A stretch of DNA of 64,000 nucleotides. It comes from Herbaspirillum sp. RTI4. GTDB lineage: Bacteria > Pseudomonadota > Gammaproteobacteria > Burkholderiales > Burkholderiaceae_D. Both the position numbers and the translations under genes were made by a program. Shown piece after piece: positions 54,724 to 64,000 of this stretch. The notes beneath the pieces are model-generated. The model searched no databases and was not told where the DNA came from. It worked only from the letters and a program-made list of their open reading frames with translations. How positions within the stretch are numbered: the stretch's first letter is position 1; every line of letters starts with the position of its first letter. The DNA lies in the NCBI RefSeq assembly GCF_034313965.1, contig NZ_JAVIWQ010000002.1, forward strand, positions 3,534,001 to 3,598,000. The letters are read 5' to 3'.

Positions 54724-56556
54724 ATGATGAACGACTGCTTCGCCCTGCTCGACGACGGCACTGCCGGCACTGCCGCAGCTACGTCGAGACTGTACACCGA
54801 CTACCGCCGCCGCCTGACAGGCGACTACGCCTCCGACCTGCCGCGCCTGTTCAATGAAATGCAAAAAGCCTTGCAACAAGGTTTGCATGCGGTCGCCCTG
54901 TTGAGCTACGAACTGGGCGATCAGATGCACGACATTGCGCCACGCCCGGCTGCCGCACATCCACTGGCGGAAATTCTCTTGTTCGCACAATGCCGCCAAT
55001 TGAACCCGATGGAGGTCAGCGACTGGCTTGCCTCGCATTCAGCACCTCCATCCACGACACCATCCGCCGGCATCACCCGACCGCAAGCCAGCATTGACGA
55101 AGCCGAATTTGCCGAGGCACTGGCCCGCATCCACTCGTACATTGAAGCAGGCGACACCTACCAGATCAATTTCACTTATCGCCTGCGCTTCGATGCTTAC
55201 GGCGATCCGCTCACGCTCTACACCCGCCTGCGCCAGCGTCAGCCCGCCCCCTACGGCGCACTGATACTGCTGCCGGATGGACGTGCGGTGCTGTCGCACT
55301 CGCCGGAACTGTTCGCCCGTCATAGCGACGGCGATCTCACCGCACAACCGATGAAAGGTACTGCCGCCGCCAGCGACGACGAAGTCCTTAACCGGCAGCA
55401 CGCCACCGCCCTCGCCACCGACGCCAAAAACCGCGCTGAAAATCTGATGATCGTCGATCTCTTGCGCAACGATCTCGGCCGTATCGCCGTTCCCGGCAGC
55501 GTCGAGGTGACCAAGCTATTTGAAGTCAATCGCTTCAGCCAGGTTTTACAAATGACCTCGACCATCCACGCCCGATTGCGCGACGATGTCGACCTGCCTC
55601 ACCTCATTACCGCCTTGTATCCTTGCGGCTCCATTACCGGCGCGCCAAAACGGCGCAGCATGCAAATCATCCGCGAACTGGAAAGCACCCCGCGCGGCTT
55701 GTACACCGGTGCCATCGGCTGGTTCGACGCCGCGCCAGATGGACGCCGCGTCGGCGACTTCTGCCTCTCGGTCGCCATCCGCAGCCTGCATCTGGATGCG
55801 CCATCGGGAGGGATGCGGCGCGGCGAAATCGGCATCGGTGCCGGCATCGTGTACGACAGTGTCACCAAGGATGAATATGCCGAATGCCAATTGAAGGCCG
55901 AATTCCTGACCGGCATCGCCACTGATTTTTCGCTCTTTGAAACCATCCACGCCAGTCGCAAAAACGGCTGCCGTCACCTTGAACGGCACCTCAAGCGACT
56001 CAGCGATTCGGCTCAGCGATTCGATTTCCATTTCGACGAAGCAAAACTGCGCCTCACGCTGCAACAAGCCTGTGCCGATCTGGCCACCAGCGAGCCGTAC
56101 CGGCTGCGTGTGACGCTGCAAGCGGATGGCGAAATCGATCTGCACAGCGCGTGGCTGAGCGAACTGGACGAACCGGTGCAACTGTTTATCGCGCCAGACA
56201 ACACCGATGCGGCGGATGTTTTCCTGCAACACAAGACCACCGTCCGCGGGCTCTACGATGCCAGCTGGCGCGAAGCAGAACGGCGCGGCGGTTTCGATAT
56301 GCTGTTTTTCAATCGCGACGGCTATCTGACTGAAGGCGGCCGCAGCAATGTCTTCATCCAGCTGGAGGGAGTCTGGTGCACGCCACCGCTAGAAGCCGGC
56401 GTGTTACCGGGCATCATGCGCAGCGTGATACTGGCCGATAGCGTCTGGCAGGCGCAAGAACGGATGCTCACGCGCGACGATCTGCAACGGGCGCAACAGG
56501 TCGTGGTCTGCAATGCCTTGCGCGGCGTGTTGCGCGCGGAAGTGGTGTGGGATTAA
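54724..56556 (+). CDS. pabB: Fused aminodeoxychorismate synthase I / aminodeoxychorismate lyase (PabB-PabC)
   Basis: Two steps to p-aminobenzoate for folate. 610 aa. Residues about 1-375 are the chorismate-binding PabB domain, with the Lys of PMKGT that forms the covalent intermediate in ADC synthases, plus CGSITGAPKRRSM and GEIGIGAGIVYDS. From about 380 comes a class IV aminotransferase-fold lyase (PabC): FETIHASRKNGCRHLERHLK and EGGRSNVFIQ, and LPGIMRSVIL. One continuous frame through both halves. The glutamine amidotransferase subunit (PabA) is not here. Confidence 0.95.
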   Translation: MMNDCFALLDDGTAGTAAATSRLYTDYRRRLTGDYASDLPRLFNEMQKALQQGLHAVALLSYELGDQMHDIAPRPAAAHPLAEILLFAQCRQLNPMEVSDWLASHSAPPSTTPSAGITRPQASIDEAEFAEALARIHSYIEAGDTYQINFTYRLRFDAYGDPLTLYTRLRQRQPAPYGALILLPDGRAVLSHSPELFARHSDGDLTAQPMKGTAAASDDEVLNRQHATALATDAKNRAENLMIVDLLRNDLGRIAVPGSVEVTKLFEVNRFSQVLQMTSTIHARLRDDVDLPHLITALYPCGSITGAPKRRSMQIIRELESTPRGLYTGAIGWFDAAPDGRRVGDFCLSVAIRSLHLDAPSGGMRRGEIGIGAGIVYDSVTKDEYAECQLKAEFLTGIATDFSLFETIHASRKNGCRHLERHLKRLSDSAQRFDFHFDEAKLRLTLQQACADLATSEPYRLRVTLQADGEIDLHSAWLSELDEPVQLFIAPDNTDAADVFLQHKTTVRGLYDASWREAERRGGFDMLFFNRDGYLTEGGRSNVFIQLEGVWCTPPLEAGVLPGIMRSVILADSVWQAQERMLTRDDLQRAQQVVVCNALRGVLRAEVVWD

Positions 56557-56564
56557 AAGAAATA

Positions 56565-56645
56565 GGACTTACGCAAAAGGCCGCTGACAATGCAAGTTGC
56601 GCGGCAAAGCGAGGCAACAACACCAGCGGCCTTTTGCGTAAGTCC
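56565..56645. terminator. 22-bp perfect inverted repeat between convergent genes
   Basis: GGACTTACGCAAAAGGCCGC continues to a 22-nt arm (56565-56586) with an exact inverted partner at 56624-56645 and a 37-nt loop. It lies just past the pabBC stop and 8 bp before the convergent OM factor stop. Inside the stem, GGCCGCTG/CAGCGGCC followed by TTTT works as a terminator on both strands. It could alternatively be a miniature element. Confidence 0.75.
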
Positions 56646-56653
56646 CAAGAAAA

Positions 56654-58237
56654 TCAGTTTGCCGGCAACGCATCCGCTGGCCGCTGCGCCCCGCTCACCT
56701 GCGACAAATCGCTCATGGCATCCACACTCCAGCCGCCGCCCAAGGCCTTGGCCAGTAACACGCTGGCAGTCAAACGGCGGTTAAAAATAGCGAGCGAAGA
56801 ACGTTCGCTCGTCAACGCCACTGCCTGCGCCGTAATCACATTGACGTAGCTGACCGTTCCCGCCTTGTATTGATTCAGTACCAGCGCCAGCGCCTGACGC
56901 GCCGACTGCAGCGCCTGATCTTGCACTGCGGCTTCTTTCTCCAGAATACGTAATGCCGCCAGATTGTCTTCCACTTCCTGGAATGCCATCAGTACCGTCT
57001 GCTTGTAGACGGCAACACTGGCGTCATAGCTGGCAATCGCCTGAGAGGTCAGCGCACGCGTTGCGCCGCCATCAAAAATCGTTTGCGCCAGTTGCGGCCC
57101 CAACGACCAGATGCGATTCGGCAAATTGAACCAGTTGGCGAAACTGGTGCTTTGGTAGCCGCCCGACGCCGACAGCGACAGATCAGGATAGTTGGCCGCT
57201 TTGGTTACGCCGATCTGCGCATTGGCCGCCGCTGCCAGTCGCTCGGCCGAAGCGACATCGGGACGCCGTTCCAGCAGCATCGAAGGCAAGGCCACCGGCA
57301 CCGGCGGCGCAGTCAGGAGCAGCGGCGCTGGCGCAATCGAAAATGAAGAGGCCGGCTGCCCGACCAGCATGGCAATCGCATGTTCCAGTTGCGCGCCCAG
57401 GACGCCGTTATCCAGTGCCGAGGCCTGAGCGGTCTGCAACTGGGTCAGCGCCTGAATCACATCCGACTTGGCGGCAACACCTGCCTGATACTGATTTTGC
57501 GTGAGGGTATAGGAACGTTGATACGCGACCACCGTGTCATCGAGCAATTTTTGCAATTGATCCTGCACCCGCAGTTGCAGATAATCCTGCGCCAGTTGCG
57601 CCTGCGCGCTCAGACGGACGGCAGCAAGGTCACCGGCGCTGGCCTGCGCACTGGCCTCATTCGATTCCACATTGCGCCGCACCCGACCCCAGACATCGGC
57701 TTCCCAGGCGGCACTGAGCGACGCGTTGTAATTATTGCCAATCGCCGGGCCATTCGCCTGCGTGTTGGTGCCGGAACGCGTGCCACCGACGCCCAGTTTG
57801 AGCGTCGGCGAATACGCCGCCTGCGCCGTTTGCACCAGTGCCAGCGCCTTTCGGAAAGTGGCTTCCGACTGCGCCAGATTCTGATTGGAAATATCGATCT
57901 GCGCGATCAGCCCATTGAGCTGCGCGTCGCCAAACATTTCCCACCAGTTGCCGCGCGTTTTCAGGTCGGCCGGTTGCGCCGGTTTCCAGTCCTGCATTTC
58001 CTTGAACGCCAGCGGCAAGGGCGGTGTTTGCGGCCGCACATAATCCGGCCCGACGCTGCAAGCGCTTAACAACAAGCTCAATCCCAGCGTCAAAGCCAAC
58101 GGCATAACGGGCCGCGAGGACGAGGACGAAGGCGGTGGTAAACGCGGTATCAAACGCGGCATCAAACGCGGTGTCAAACGTGATATCGAACGTGATATCG
58201 AACGCATCGGTAATGCGCGAGGGGATATTTTTTTCAT
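56654..58237 (-). CDS. RND efflux outer membrane factor (OprM/NodT family lipoprotein)
   Basis: Outer membrane channel of the tripartite pump whose inner membrane parts are the two upstream genes. 527 aa. Lipobox LLSAC with Cys about 60 (LSLLLSACSVGPDYVRP), the family NWWEMFGDAQLNGLI motif, two OEP repeats with WEADVWGRVRRNVE and ERRPDVASAERLAAAANAQIG. The N-terminus is unusual: 44 residues with a 4-residue repeat (PRLM, PRLI, SRSI) encoded by 12-bp DNA repeats precede the signal. Starting at Met45 (58105) would give a signal with no positive charge, so the start is uncertain. Confidence 0.93.
   Translation of the reverse strand: MKKISPRALPMRSISRSISRLTPRLMPRLIPRLPPPSSSSSRPVMPLALTLGLSLLLSACSVGPDYVRPQTPPLPLAFKEMQDWKPAQPADLKTRGNWWEMFGDAQLNGLIAQIDISNQNLAQSEATFRKALALVQTAQAAYSPTLKLGVGGTRSGTNTQANGPAIGNNYNASLSAAWEADVWGRVRRNVESNEASAQASAGDLAAVRLSAQAQLAQDYLQLRVQDQLQKLLDDTVVAYQRSYTLTQNQYQAGVAAKSDVIQALTQLQTAQASALDNGVLGAQLEHAIAMLVGQPASSFSIAPAPLLLTAPPVPVALPSMLLERRPDVASAERLAAAANAQIGVTKAANYPDLSLSASGGYQSTSFANWFNLPNRIWSLGPQLAQTIFDGGATRALTSQAIASYDASVAVYKQTVLMAFQEVEDNLAALRILEKEAAVQDQALQSARQALALVLNQYKAGTVSYVNVITAQAVALTSERSSLAIFNRRLTASVLLAKALGGGWSVDAMSDLSQVSGAQRPADALPAN
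58140..58199. repeat. 12-bp tandem repeat in the 5' end of the OM factor gene
   Basis: Five units of the type AAACGCGGTATC (later AAACGTGATATC, GAACGTGATATC). The period is a multiple of three, so the repeat is translated in frame as a short Arg-containing tetrapeptide array ahead of the lipoprotein signal. Confidence 0.92.
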
Positions 58238-58256
58238 ATTCAGTTTTCCGTACGCA

Positions 58257-61200
58257 TCAGGCTGCGGGATGATTGTTAGCGGGACCGCGCCTGCGCAAGC
58301 GCTGGCACCATAGGCCGAAGCGCCCCATGTAAAGGTAGACTACCGGCGTGGTGTACAGGGTCAGCATCTGGCTGACGATCAGGCCACCGACAATGGCAAT
58401 ACCGAGCGGCTGACGCAATTCAGCACCAGCGCCGTAAGCAATCGCCAGCGGCACCGCGCCCAGCAAAGCCGCCATCGTCGTCATCATGATCGGCCGGAAA
58501 CGCAGACGGCAAGCCTCAAAGATGGCATCGTGCGGCGTCATGCCGAGCCGACGTTCGGCATCCAGCGCAAAGTCGATCATCATGATCGCGTTTTTCTTGA
58601 CGATACCGATCAGCAGGATCACGCCGATCAATGCGATCAGACTGAAATCAGTGCCGGTCAGCAACAATGCCAGCAAGGCACCGACACCGGCCGAAGGCAA
58701 GGTGGAGATGATCGTAATCGGATGCACCAGACTTTCGTACAAAATGCCCAGCACAATATAAACCGCCAGCAGCGCCGTCAGAACCAGCAGCGGCTGGCTC
58801 GACAATGAGGAACTGAAGGCATTGGCCGTACCTTCAAAACCGCCATGCACGGCGGTGGGCACACCCAGTTCCGCCATCGTTTTGTTAATTGCATCGGTCG
58901 CTTGCGACAACGAAGAATTGGGCGTCAGATTAAATGACACCGTGGAAGCTATGAACTGGCCCTGATGACTGACACTCAGCGCGGCAGTAGTCGCTTCAAA
59001 TCGGCTGAATGCCGACAGCGGCACTTGCGAGGCGGCCTGTGTCGACAGGGTCAAGGCCAGCGAACTATTGGAATTGAGTTTGCCGCCGGCAGTCAGCGCT
59101 GGCGGCTGGCCCAGTACCGAAGTGGTCGGCGACAGATTGCTGCTCGTACTGGCGATGCTGACGTAAATATCTTTCAATATCTGCGGGCTTTGCCAGTACT
59201 GCGGCGCGGCTTCCATCACGGCGTGGTACTGGTTCATGCCGCTGTAGATGGTCGACACCTGACGCTGGCTGAACAGATCGCTCAGCGTGGCATCAATCAG
59301 CTGCGGCGTGACACCCATGCGCATCGCCGTATCCCTATCGATGGTGACCGTAGTTTGAAAACCATTTTCATCCTGATCGGTATTGACGTCCGCCAGTTGC
59401 GGCAACTTGGCGAACGCATTACGGATTTTCGGCTCCCACAGTCGCAGTAATTCAATATCATCGGATTGCAAGGTGTACTGGTACTGCGCATCGCTTTGAC
59501 GGCCGCCGACGCGGATGTCCTGCACTGCTTGCAAGAACAGATTGGCACCCACCACATGCGACAACTTGTTACGCAAGCGCCCAATCACTTTATCGGCCGA
59601 CATCTTGCGCTCGCCCAGCGGTTTCAGTGTGATGTACATGAAGCCGCCGTTACGCCGCGAACCGCCGGTGAAAGCCGTCACAAATGAGACCGCAGGATCG
59701 GCCCGAACGATGCCGATGAACTCATTGAGCTTGACGCTCATGGCCTGAAAGGAAATCGACTGATCGCCGCGAATGCCACCGACCAGGAGGCCGGTATCCT
59801 GCTGCGGAAAAAATCCCTTGGGAACAATTTTGTACAGATAAACATTGAGCGCAATGGTCGCCATCAGGATGACAATCATCAGCGGAGAAAAACGCAGCGC
59901 CCACGTCAGCGTGCGTTCGTAAAAGCGCAGCATGGCGTCGAAAACGCGCTCACTGTACAAATACCAGCGTCCGTGCCGGCGCTCTGATTCAGGACGCAAC
60001 AGCAGCGCGCACATCATGGGCGTAGTGGTCAGCGACACGACCAGGGAGACCGCAATGGCGACCGACAGCGTGACCGCGAATTCACGGAACAAGCGGCCCA
60101 CAATGCCCCCCATCAACAAAATAGGGATGAACACCGCCACCAGAGAAATACTCATCGACAGCACGGTGAAGCCAACTTCTTTTGCGCCAATCAACGCGGC
60201 CTGAAGCGGCGATTTTCCTTTTTCCAGATGACGTGTCACGTTTTCCAGCACCACGATAGCGTCATCCACCACGAAGCCGGTAGAGATCGTCAGCGCCATC
60301 AGCGATAGATTATCGAGGCTGTAACCGAGCAGATACATCACGCCGAAAGTACCGATCAGCGACACTGGCACTGCCACACTGGGAATCAGCGCAGCGCGGC
60401 CGTTGCGCAGGAACAGGAACACCACCATGATCACCAGCGCAATCGACATCAGCAAGGTGTATTCAGTGTCCTTGAGCGAGGTGCGGATAGTAGGAGTACG
60501 GTCCAGCGCGACTTCAATATTGATAGTGGAAGGGATCGAAGCCCGCAATTGCGGCAGCATGGCCCGAATCTGATCGACCGTATCGATGATGTTCGCACCG
60601 GGCTGGCGATTGATGATGACCAGCACCGAGGGTTTGCCATTGGACGAACCGGCATTGCGCAGATCGGCCACCGAATCCTTCACCTCCGCCACATCGCTCA
60701 CGCGCACTGCTGCGCCATTGCGATACGAGACGATCAGCGGCGCATAAGTAGCGGCGGTGGAGACCTGATCGTTGGCGTAAATTTGCCAGTTGCGGTCGCC
60801 CTGCTCGACCAAACCTTTAGGCCGGTTGGCGTTAGCGGCAGCAACTGCCGTCCTGACATCTGCCGTGCCGAGGCCATATTTGGCGAGCGACGACGGATTG
60901 AGTTCAATACGCACTGCCGGTTGCGAGCTGCCACCGACACTGACCTGCCCTACCCCCTTCACCTGCGCCAGTTTCTGGCTGAGGATGCTGTCGGCAGCGT
61001 CGTAAATCTGACCCGGCGACAGCGTGTCCGACGTCAATGCCAGAATCAGAACCGGCGCATCGGCCGGGTTGACCTTGCGATAGGTCGGCGTAGACGGCAT
61101 GCCTGAAGGCAGCAGATTGCGTGCGGCATTGAGCGCTGCTTGCACATCGCGCGCAGCGCCGTCGATGTCGCGACTGAGATCGAATTGCAGCGTGATGCGG

Positions 61201-61466
61201 GTCGAACTGAGCGAGCTGTTGGACGTCATTTCCGTCACACCGGCAATTGCTCCCAGCGAGCGTTCCAGTGGCGTGGCGACCGTCGCTGCCATCGTTTCGG
61301 GACTCGCACCGGGCATGGATGCAGAAACGGAAATGGTCGGAAAATCGACCTGCGGCAAGGGCGACACCGGCAGCAGGCGGAAACACAGCATGCCGGCCAG
61401 CGCCACGCCTATGGTCAGCAGCGTGGTGGCAATCGGCCGTTCAATGAAGGGGCGGGAAATATTCAT
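58257..61466 (-). CDS. mdtC: RND multidrug efflux permease MdtC-like
   Basis: Proton-driven inner membrane pump subunit. 1069 aa, 12 membrane helices with two large periplasmic loops. N-terminus [20 protein letters not shown]; helix 4 with the proton-relay Asp pair in [27 protein letters not shown]-terminal [16 protein letters not shown]. Pairs with the upstream MdtB-like protein (12-bp gap), as in E. coli MdtBC heteromultimers; the OM factor follows after 19 bp. The adaptor (MdtA) should lie just beyond the right edge. Confidence 0.95.
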   Translation of the reverse strand: MNISRPFIERPIATTLLTIGVALAGMLCFRLLPVSPLPQVDFPTISVSASMPGASPETMAATVATPLERSLGAIAGVTEMTSNSSLSSTRITLQFDLSRDIDGAARDVQAALNAARNLLPSGMPSTPTYRKVNPADAPVLILALTSDTLSPGQIYDAADSILSQKLAQVKGVGQVSVGGSSQPAVRIELNPSSLAKYGLGTADVRTAVAAANANRPKGLVEQGDRNWQIYANDQVSTAATYAPLIVSYRNGAAVRVSDVAEVKDSVADLRNAGSSNGKPSVLVIINRQPGANIIDTVDQIRAMLPQLRASIPSTINIEVALDRTPTIRTSLKDTEYTLLMSIALVIMVVFLFLRNGRAALIPSVAVPVSLIGTFGVMYLLGYSLDNLSLMALTISTGFVVDDAIVVLENVTRHLEKGKSPLQAALIGAKEVGFTVLSMSISLVAVFIPILLMGGIVGRLFREFAVTLSVAIAVSLVVSLTTTPMMCALLLRPESERRHGRWYLYSERVFDAMLRFYERTLTWALRFSPLMIVILMATIALNVYLYKIVPKGFFPQQDTGLLVGGIRGDQSISFQAMSVKLNEFIGIVRADPAVSFVTAFTGGSRRNGGFMYITLKPLGERKMSADKVIGRLRNKLSHVVGANLFLQAVQDIRVGGRQSDAQYQYTLQSDDIELLRLWEPKIRNAFAKLPQLADVNTDQDENGFQTTVTIDRDTAMRMGVTPQLIDATLSDLFSQRQVSTIYSGMNQYHAVMEAAPQYWQSPQILKDIYVSIASTSSNLSPTTSVLGQPPALTAGGKLNSNSSLALTLSTQAASQVPLSAFSRFEATTAALSVSHQGQFIASTVSFNLTPNSSLSQATDAINKTMAELGVPTAVHGGFEGTANAFSSSLSSQPLLVLTALLAVYIVLGILYESLVHPITIISTLPSAGVGALLALLLTGTDFSLIALIGVILLIGIVKKNAIMMIDFALDAERRLGMTPHDAIFEACRLRFRPIMMTTMAALLGAVPLAIAYGAGAELRQPLGIAIVGGLIVSQMLTLYTTPVVYLYMGRFGLWCQRLRRRGPANNHPAA

Positions 61467-61478
61467 GCGGTCAGGGCG

Positions 61479-64000
61479 TCAGGCGGACGGAGAATCGGAA
61501 ACTGGCGCAGCGGAATCCGGCACCACGTCATGCGGCTCCTGTCTGCCGAAGCGGGCGCGCAAGCGGCGTCCCAATCGGTCGAAGGCGAGATAGATCACCG
61601 GCGTTGTGAACAGGGTCAGGATTTGCGACATGATCAGACCACCGACCATCGTGATACCGAGCGGCTGACGCAATTCAGCACCCACGCCCTGCCCCAGCAT
61701 CAGCGGCAATGCGCCCAACAAGGCCGCCATGGTGGTCATCAGAATAGGCCGGAAGCGCAACAGGCAAGCCTGGAAAATCGCATCGCGCGGTGCCATGCCC
61801 TGATTACGTTCCGCGTCGAGCGCGAAGTCGATCATCATGATGGCGTTTTTCTTGACGATCCCGATCAGCAAAATAATACCGATGATGCCGATGATGCCGA
61901 GGTCATTGCCCGACAGCATCAGCGACAACAGCGCGCCGACACCCGCCGAGGGCAAGGTCGAGAGAATGGTAATCGGATGGATATAGCTTTCATACAGCAC
62001 GCCCAGCACGATGTACATGGTCACGATCGCCGCCAGAATCAGCCATAGCGTGTTCGACAAGGACGCCTGAAACGCCAGCGCTGCCCCTTGAAAACTGGTG
62101 ACGATACCGGCCGGCATGCCGATTTCCGCTTCCGCCGTCTTGATCGCATCGACTGCCTCGCCCAGGGAGGCATTTTTAGCCAGATTGAAGGAAATGGTCG
62201 CCGCCGGAAATTGTCCGAGGTGATTCACGGCCAGCGGCGCATTGCGCTCCGTGATCGTGGCAAGGCTGGTAAGAGGAATCTGCTTGCCGTTGGACGCCAC
62301 CAGGAAAATATGCTCCAGCGCGCGCGGCCCCTGTTGAAATTCCGGCTTCACGTCCATCACCACCCGGTACTGACTCGATTGCGTGTAAATGGTGGAAATA
62401 AGCCGCTGGCCAAAGGCGTTGTACAACACATTGTCGATCGCTGCCGTGGTAATGCCCAGCCGTGAAGCGGCATCGCGGTTGATATCGATGAACACCTGCA
62501 AGCCATTATCCTGCACGTCGCTGGCGATATCGGCCAGTTCCGGCTGACGTTGCAGACGCGCGATCAGTTTCGGCACCCACAAGCTCAGATCCGCAGCATT
62601 GGCGGCTCCCAGCGTAAATTGATATTGCGTGCGACTGACGCTGTTTTCTATCGTCAAATCCTGCACCGGCTGCATGTAGAGCGTGATGCCGGCCACCTGC
62701 CGGTTCAGTTCCGGTTGCAAGCGCCGGATCACATCGGCAGCGCTGATATCGCGGCTGGCATGCGGTTTCAGGTTGATCAGCATGCGGCCGTTATTGAGGG
62801 TGGCGTTAGCGCCATCGACACCGATGAAGGAAGACAAATTTTCCACCGCCGGGTCCTTCAGTACAACGCGCGCCAGCTCCTGTTGCCGCTGCGCCATGGC
62901 GGAAAACGAAATCGACTGCCCGCCCTCTGATACGGCCTGAATGACGCCGGTATCCTGCACCGGAAAAAATCCTTTGGGAATGAACACGTACAGCAACACC
63001 GTCAGCAATAGGGTCGAAACAGCGACCGTCAAAGTCAGTACCTGCCGGTTCAACACCCATTCCAGCGCCACCGCATAACGCGCCACCACGCGATCGAAAA
63101 AAGCGGCGCTGCGACGGGCGAACCAGCCTTCTTTTTCGGGCGGAATGTGACGCAGCAGTTTGGAACACATCATCGGCGTCAGCGTCAGCGATACGACTGC
63201 CGAAATCAGAATCGCCACCGCCAGCGTGACCGCAAATTCGCGGAACAAGCGTCCCACCACGTCGCCCATGAACAGCAGTGGAATCAGTACCGCAATCAGG
63301 GAAAAAGTAAGCGAAATGATCGTGAAGCCAATCTGCGCCGCGCCTTTCAGCGCTGCTTGCAGCGGCTCCATGCCTTCTTCGATATAGCGTGAAATATTTT
63401 CGATCATGACGATGGCGTCATCGACCACGAAACCGGTGGCGATAGTCAGCGCCATGAGCGTCAGATTGTTGATCGAAAAACCGGCGACATACATGACGCC
63501 AAAAGTACCGACCAGCGACAAAGGCACTGCCACACTGGGAATGATGGTGGCAGGCACATTACGCAAGAACACAAAAATGACCATCACGACGAGCGCAATA
63601 GAGAGCAGCAATTCGAATTGGACGTCGCTGACAGAGGCGCGGATAGTCGTGGTGCGATCGGTCAGGATGCGTACATCAATGGCCCCCGGCAGACTTTCCC
63701 GCAGGCCCGGTAGAATTTTCTGGATGTCATCGACCACCTTGATGACATTCGCGCCAGGCTGACGCTGGATGTTAACAATGACCGCAGCCGTATCGTCGGC
63801 CCAGGCACCGAGACGGGCGTTTTCAGCACCGTCCACCACATCGGCCACATCGCTGAGTCTGATTGGCGCGCTGTTTTTGTAGCCGATGATGAGTCTGCGG
63901 TATTCCTCCGCCGATTTCATCTGGTCGTTGGCATCGATGGTCGAGGCTTGCGCAGGGCCGTCGAAACTGCCCTTGGCCTGATTCACGTTGGCATTGGCAA
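61479..64000 (-). CDS. mdtB: RND multidrug efflux permease MdtB-like (5' end beyond right edge)
   Basis: Partner permease of MdtC. 840 codons are inside the window; roughly the first 200 residues are missing. The visible part begins within [15 protein letters not shown] and contains [39 protein letters not shown] with the Asp pair, [14 protein letters not shown] and the C-terminal [20 protein letters not shown], all close to E. coli MdtB. It ends with a Pro/Ser/Asp tail. First visible gene of mdtB-mdtC-OM factor. Confidence 0.95.
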   Translation of the reverse strand, partial: ANANVNQAKGSFDGPAQASTIDANDQMKSAEEYRRLIIGYKNSAPIRLSDVADVVDGAENARLGAWADDTAAVIVNIQRQPGANVIKVVDDIQKILPGLRESLPGAIDVRILTDRTTTIRASVSDVQFELLLSIALVVMVIFVFLRNVPATIIPSVAVPLSLVGTFGVMYVAGFSINNLTLMALTIATGFVVDDAIVMIENISRYIEEGMEPLQAALKGAAQIGFTIISLTFSLIAVLIPLLFMGDVVGRLFREFAVTLAVAILISAVVSLTLTPMMCSKLLRHIPPEKEGWFARRSAAFFDRVVARYAVALEWVLNRQVLTLTVAVSTLLLTVLLYVFIPKGFFPVQDTGVIQAVSEGGQSISFSAMAQRQQELARVVLKDPAVENLSSFIGVDGANATLNNGRMLINLKPHASRDISAADVIRRLQPELNRQVAGITLYMQPVQDLTIENSVSRTQYQFTLGAANAADLSLWVPKLIARLQRQPELADIASDVQDNGLQVFIDINRDAASRLGITTAAIDNVLYNAFGQRLISTIYTQSSQYRVVMDVKPEFQQGPRALEHIFLVASNGKQIPLTSLATITERNAPLAVNHLGQFPAATISFNLAKNASLGEAVDAIKTAEAEIGMPAGIVTSFQGAALAFQASLSNTLWLILAAIVTMYIVLGVLYESYIHPITILSTLPSAGVGALLSLMLSGNDLGIIGIIGIILLIGIVKKNAIMMIDFALDAERNQGMAPRDAIFQACLLRFRPILMTTMAALLGALPLMLGQGVGAELRQPLGITMVGGLIMSQILTLFTTPVIYLAFDRLGRRLRARFGRQEPHDVVPDSAAPVSDSPSA

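Noticed and set aside
1..64000. tRNA or rRNA genes, prophage, integrase or intact insertion sequence
   Set aside because: None recognised on either strand.

Overview
The window looks like a chromosome segment of a Burkholderiales betaproteobacterium, most likely Oxalobacteraceae (the Herminiimonas / Collimonas / Undibacterium / Janthinobacterium neighbourhood). This is inferred from gene order (scpB-rluB-rimP-nusA-infB-rbfA-truB-typA; glnS-DUF1993; tamA-tamB; mdtB-mdtC-OM factor), protein style and moderately high GC. No plasmid, phage or intact IS backbone, tRNA or rRNA gene was seen.

Layout. 1-4195 (minus): a two-partner secretion locus, TpsB transporter followed by the N-terminal 789 codons of a filamentous-haemagglutinin-like TpsA whose 3' end lies outside the window. 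4196-5163: a hairpin-rich intergenic region with a possible 252-bp inverted-repeat element and a candidate small gene. 5164-17210 (minus): translation/ribosome maturation block typA, truB, rbfA, infB, nusA, rimP, then rluB and scpB. 17724-25228 (minus): PAS-GGDEF-EAL protein, TusA-like protein, Nudix hydrolase, alaS, a Lys/His-rich secreted peptide and a glycerophosphodiester phosphodiesterase. 25443-32189: glnS, DUF1993, an EexN-like lipoprotein, an AmpH-like serine hydrolase, an ABM-domain protein, sbcB, a MAPEG protein and an S4-domain protein. 32485-35790: minor pilin operon pilV-pilW-pilX-pilE-fimT, without pilY1. 35830-39499: ribD, ribE, ggt. 39500-41370: tandem repeats, a MITE-like element, an orphan NarL-type response regulator and a 790-bp gene-poor stretch. 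41371-47108: tamA-tamB. 47346-52034: a lipase-type (Tle4/PGAP1-like) putative T6SS effector followed by three practically identical copies of its putative lipoprotein immunity gene. 52060-64000: corA, a DHA2-type MFS exporter, a fused pabB-pabC gene, and an RND multidrug efflux operon mdtB-mdtC-outer membrane factor (mdtB runs off the right edge).

The most striking locus is the effector/immunity island. A 1001-bp unit is repeated head to tail nearly three times (49061-52037). I found only one silent base change between the copies; each copy carries its own start codon, and copies 2 and 3 carry their own Shine-Dalgarno. No other T6SS component is in the window. A second theme is the many short tandem repeats of 12-15 bp, both between genes and inside gene ends, plus several small palindromic or inverted-repeat elements that may be non-autonomous mobile elements.
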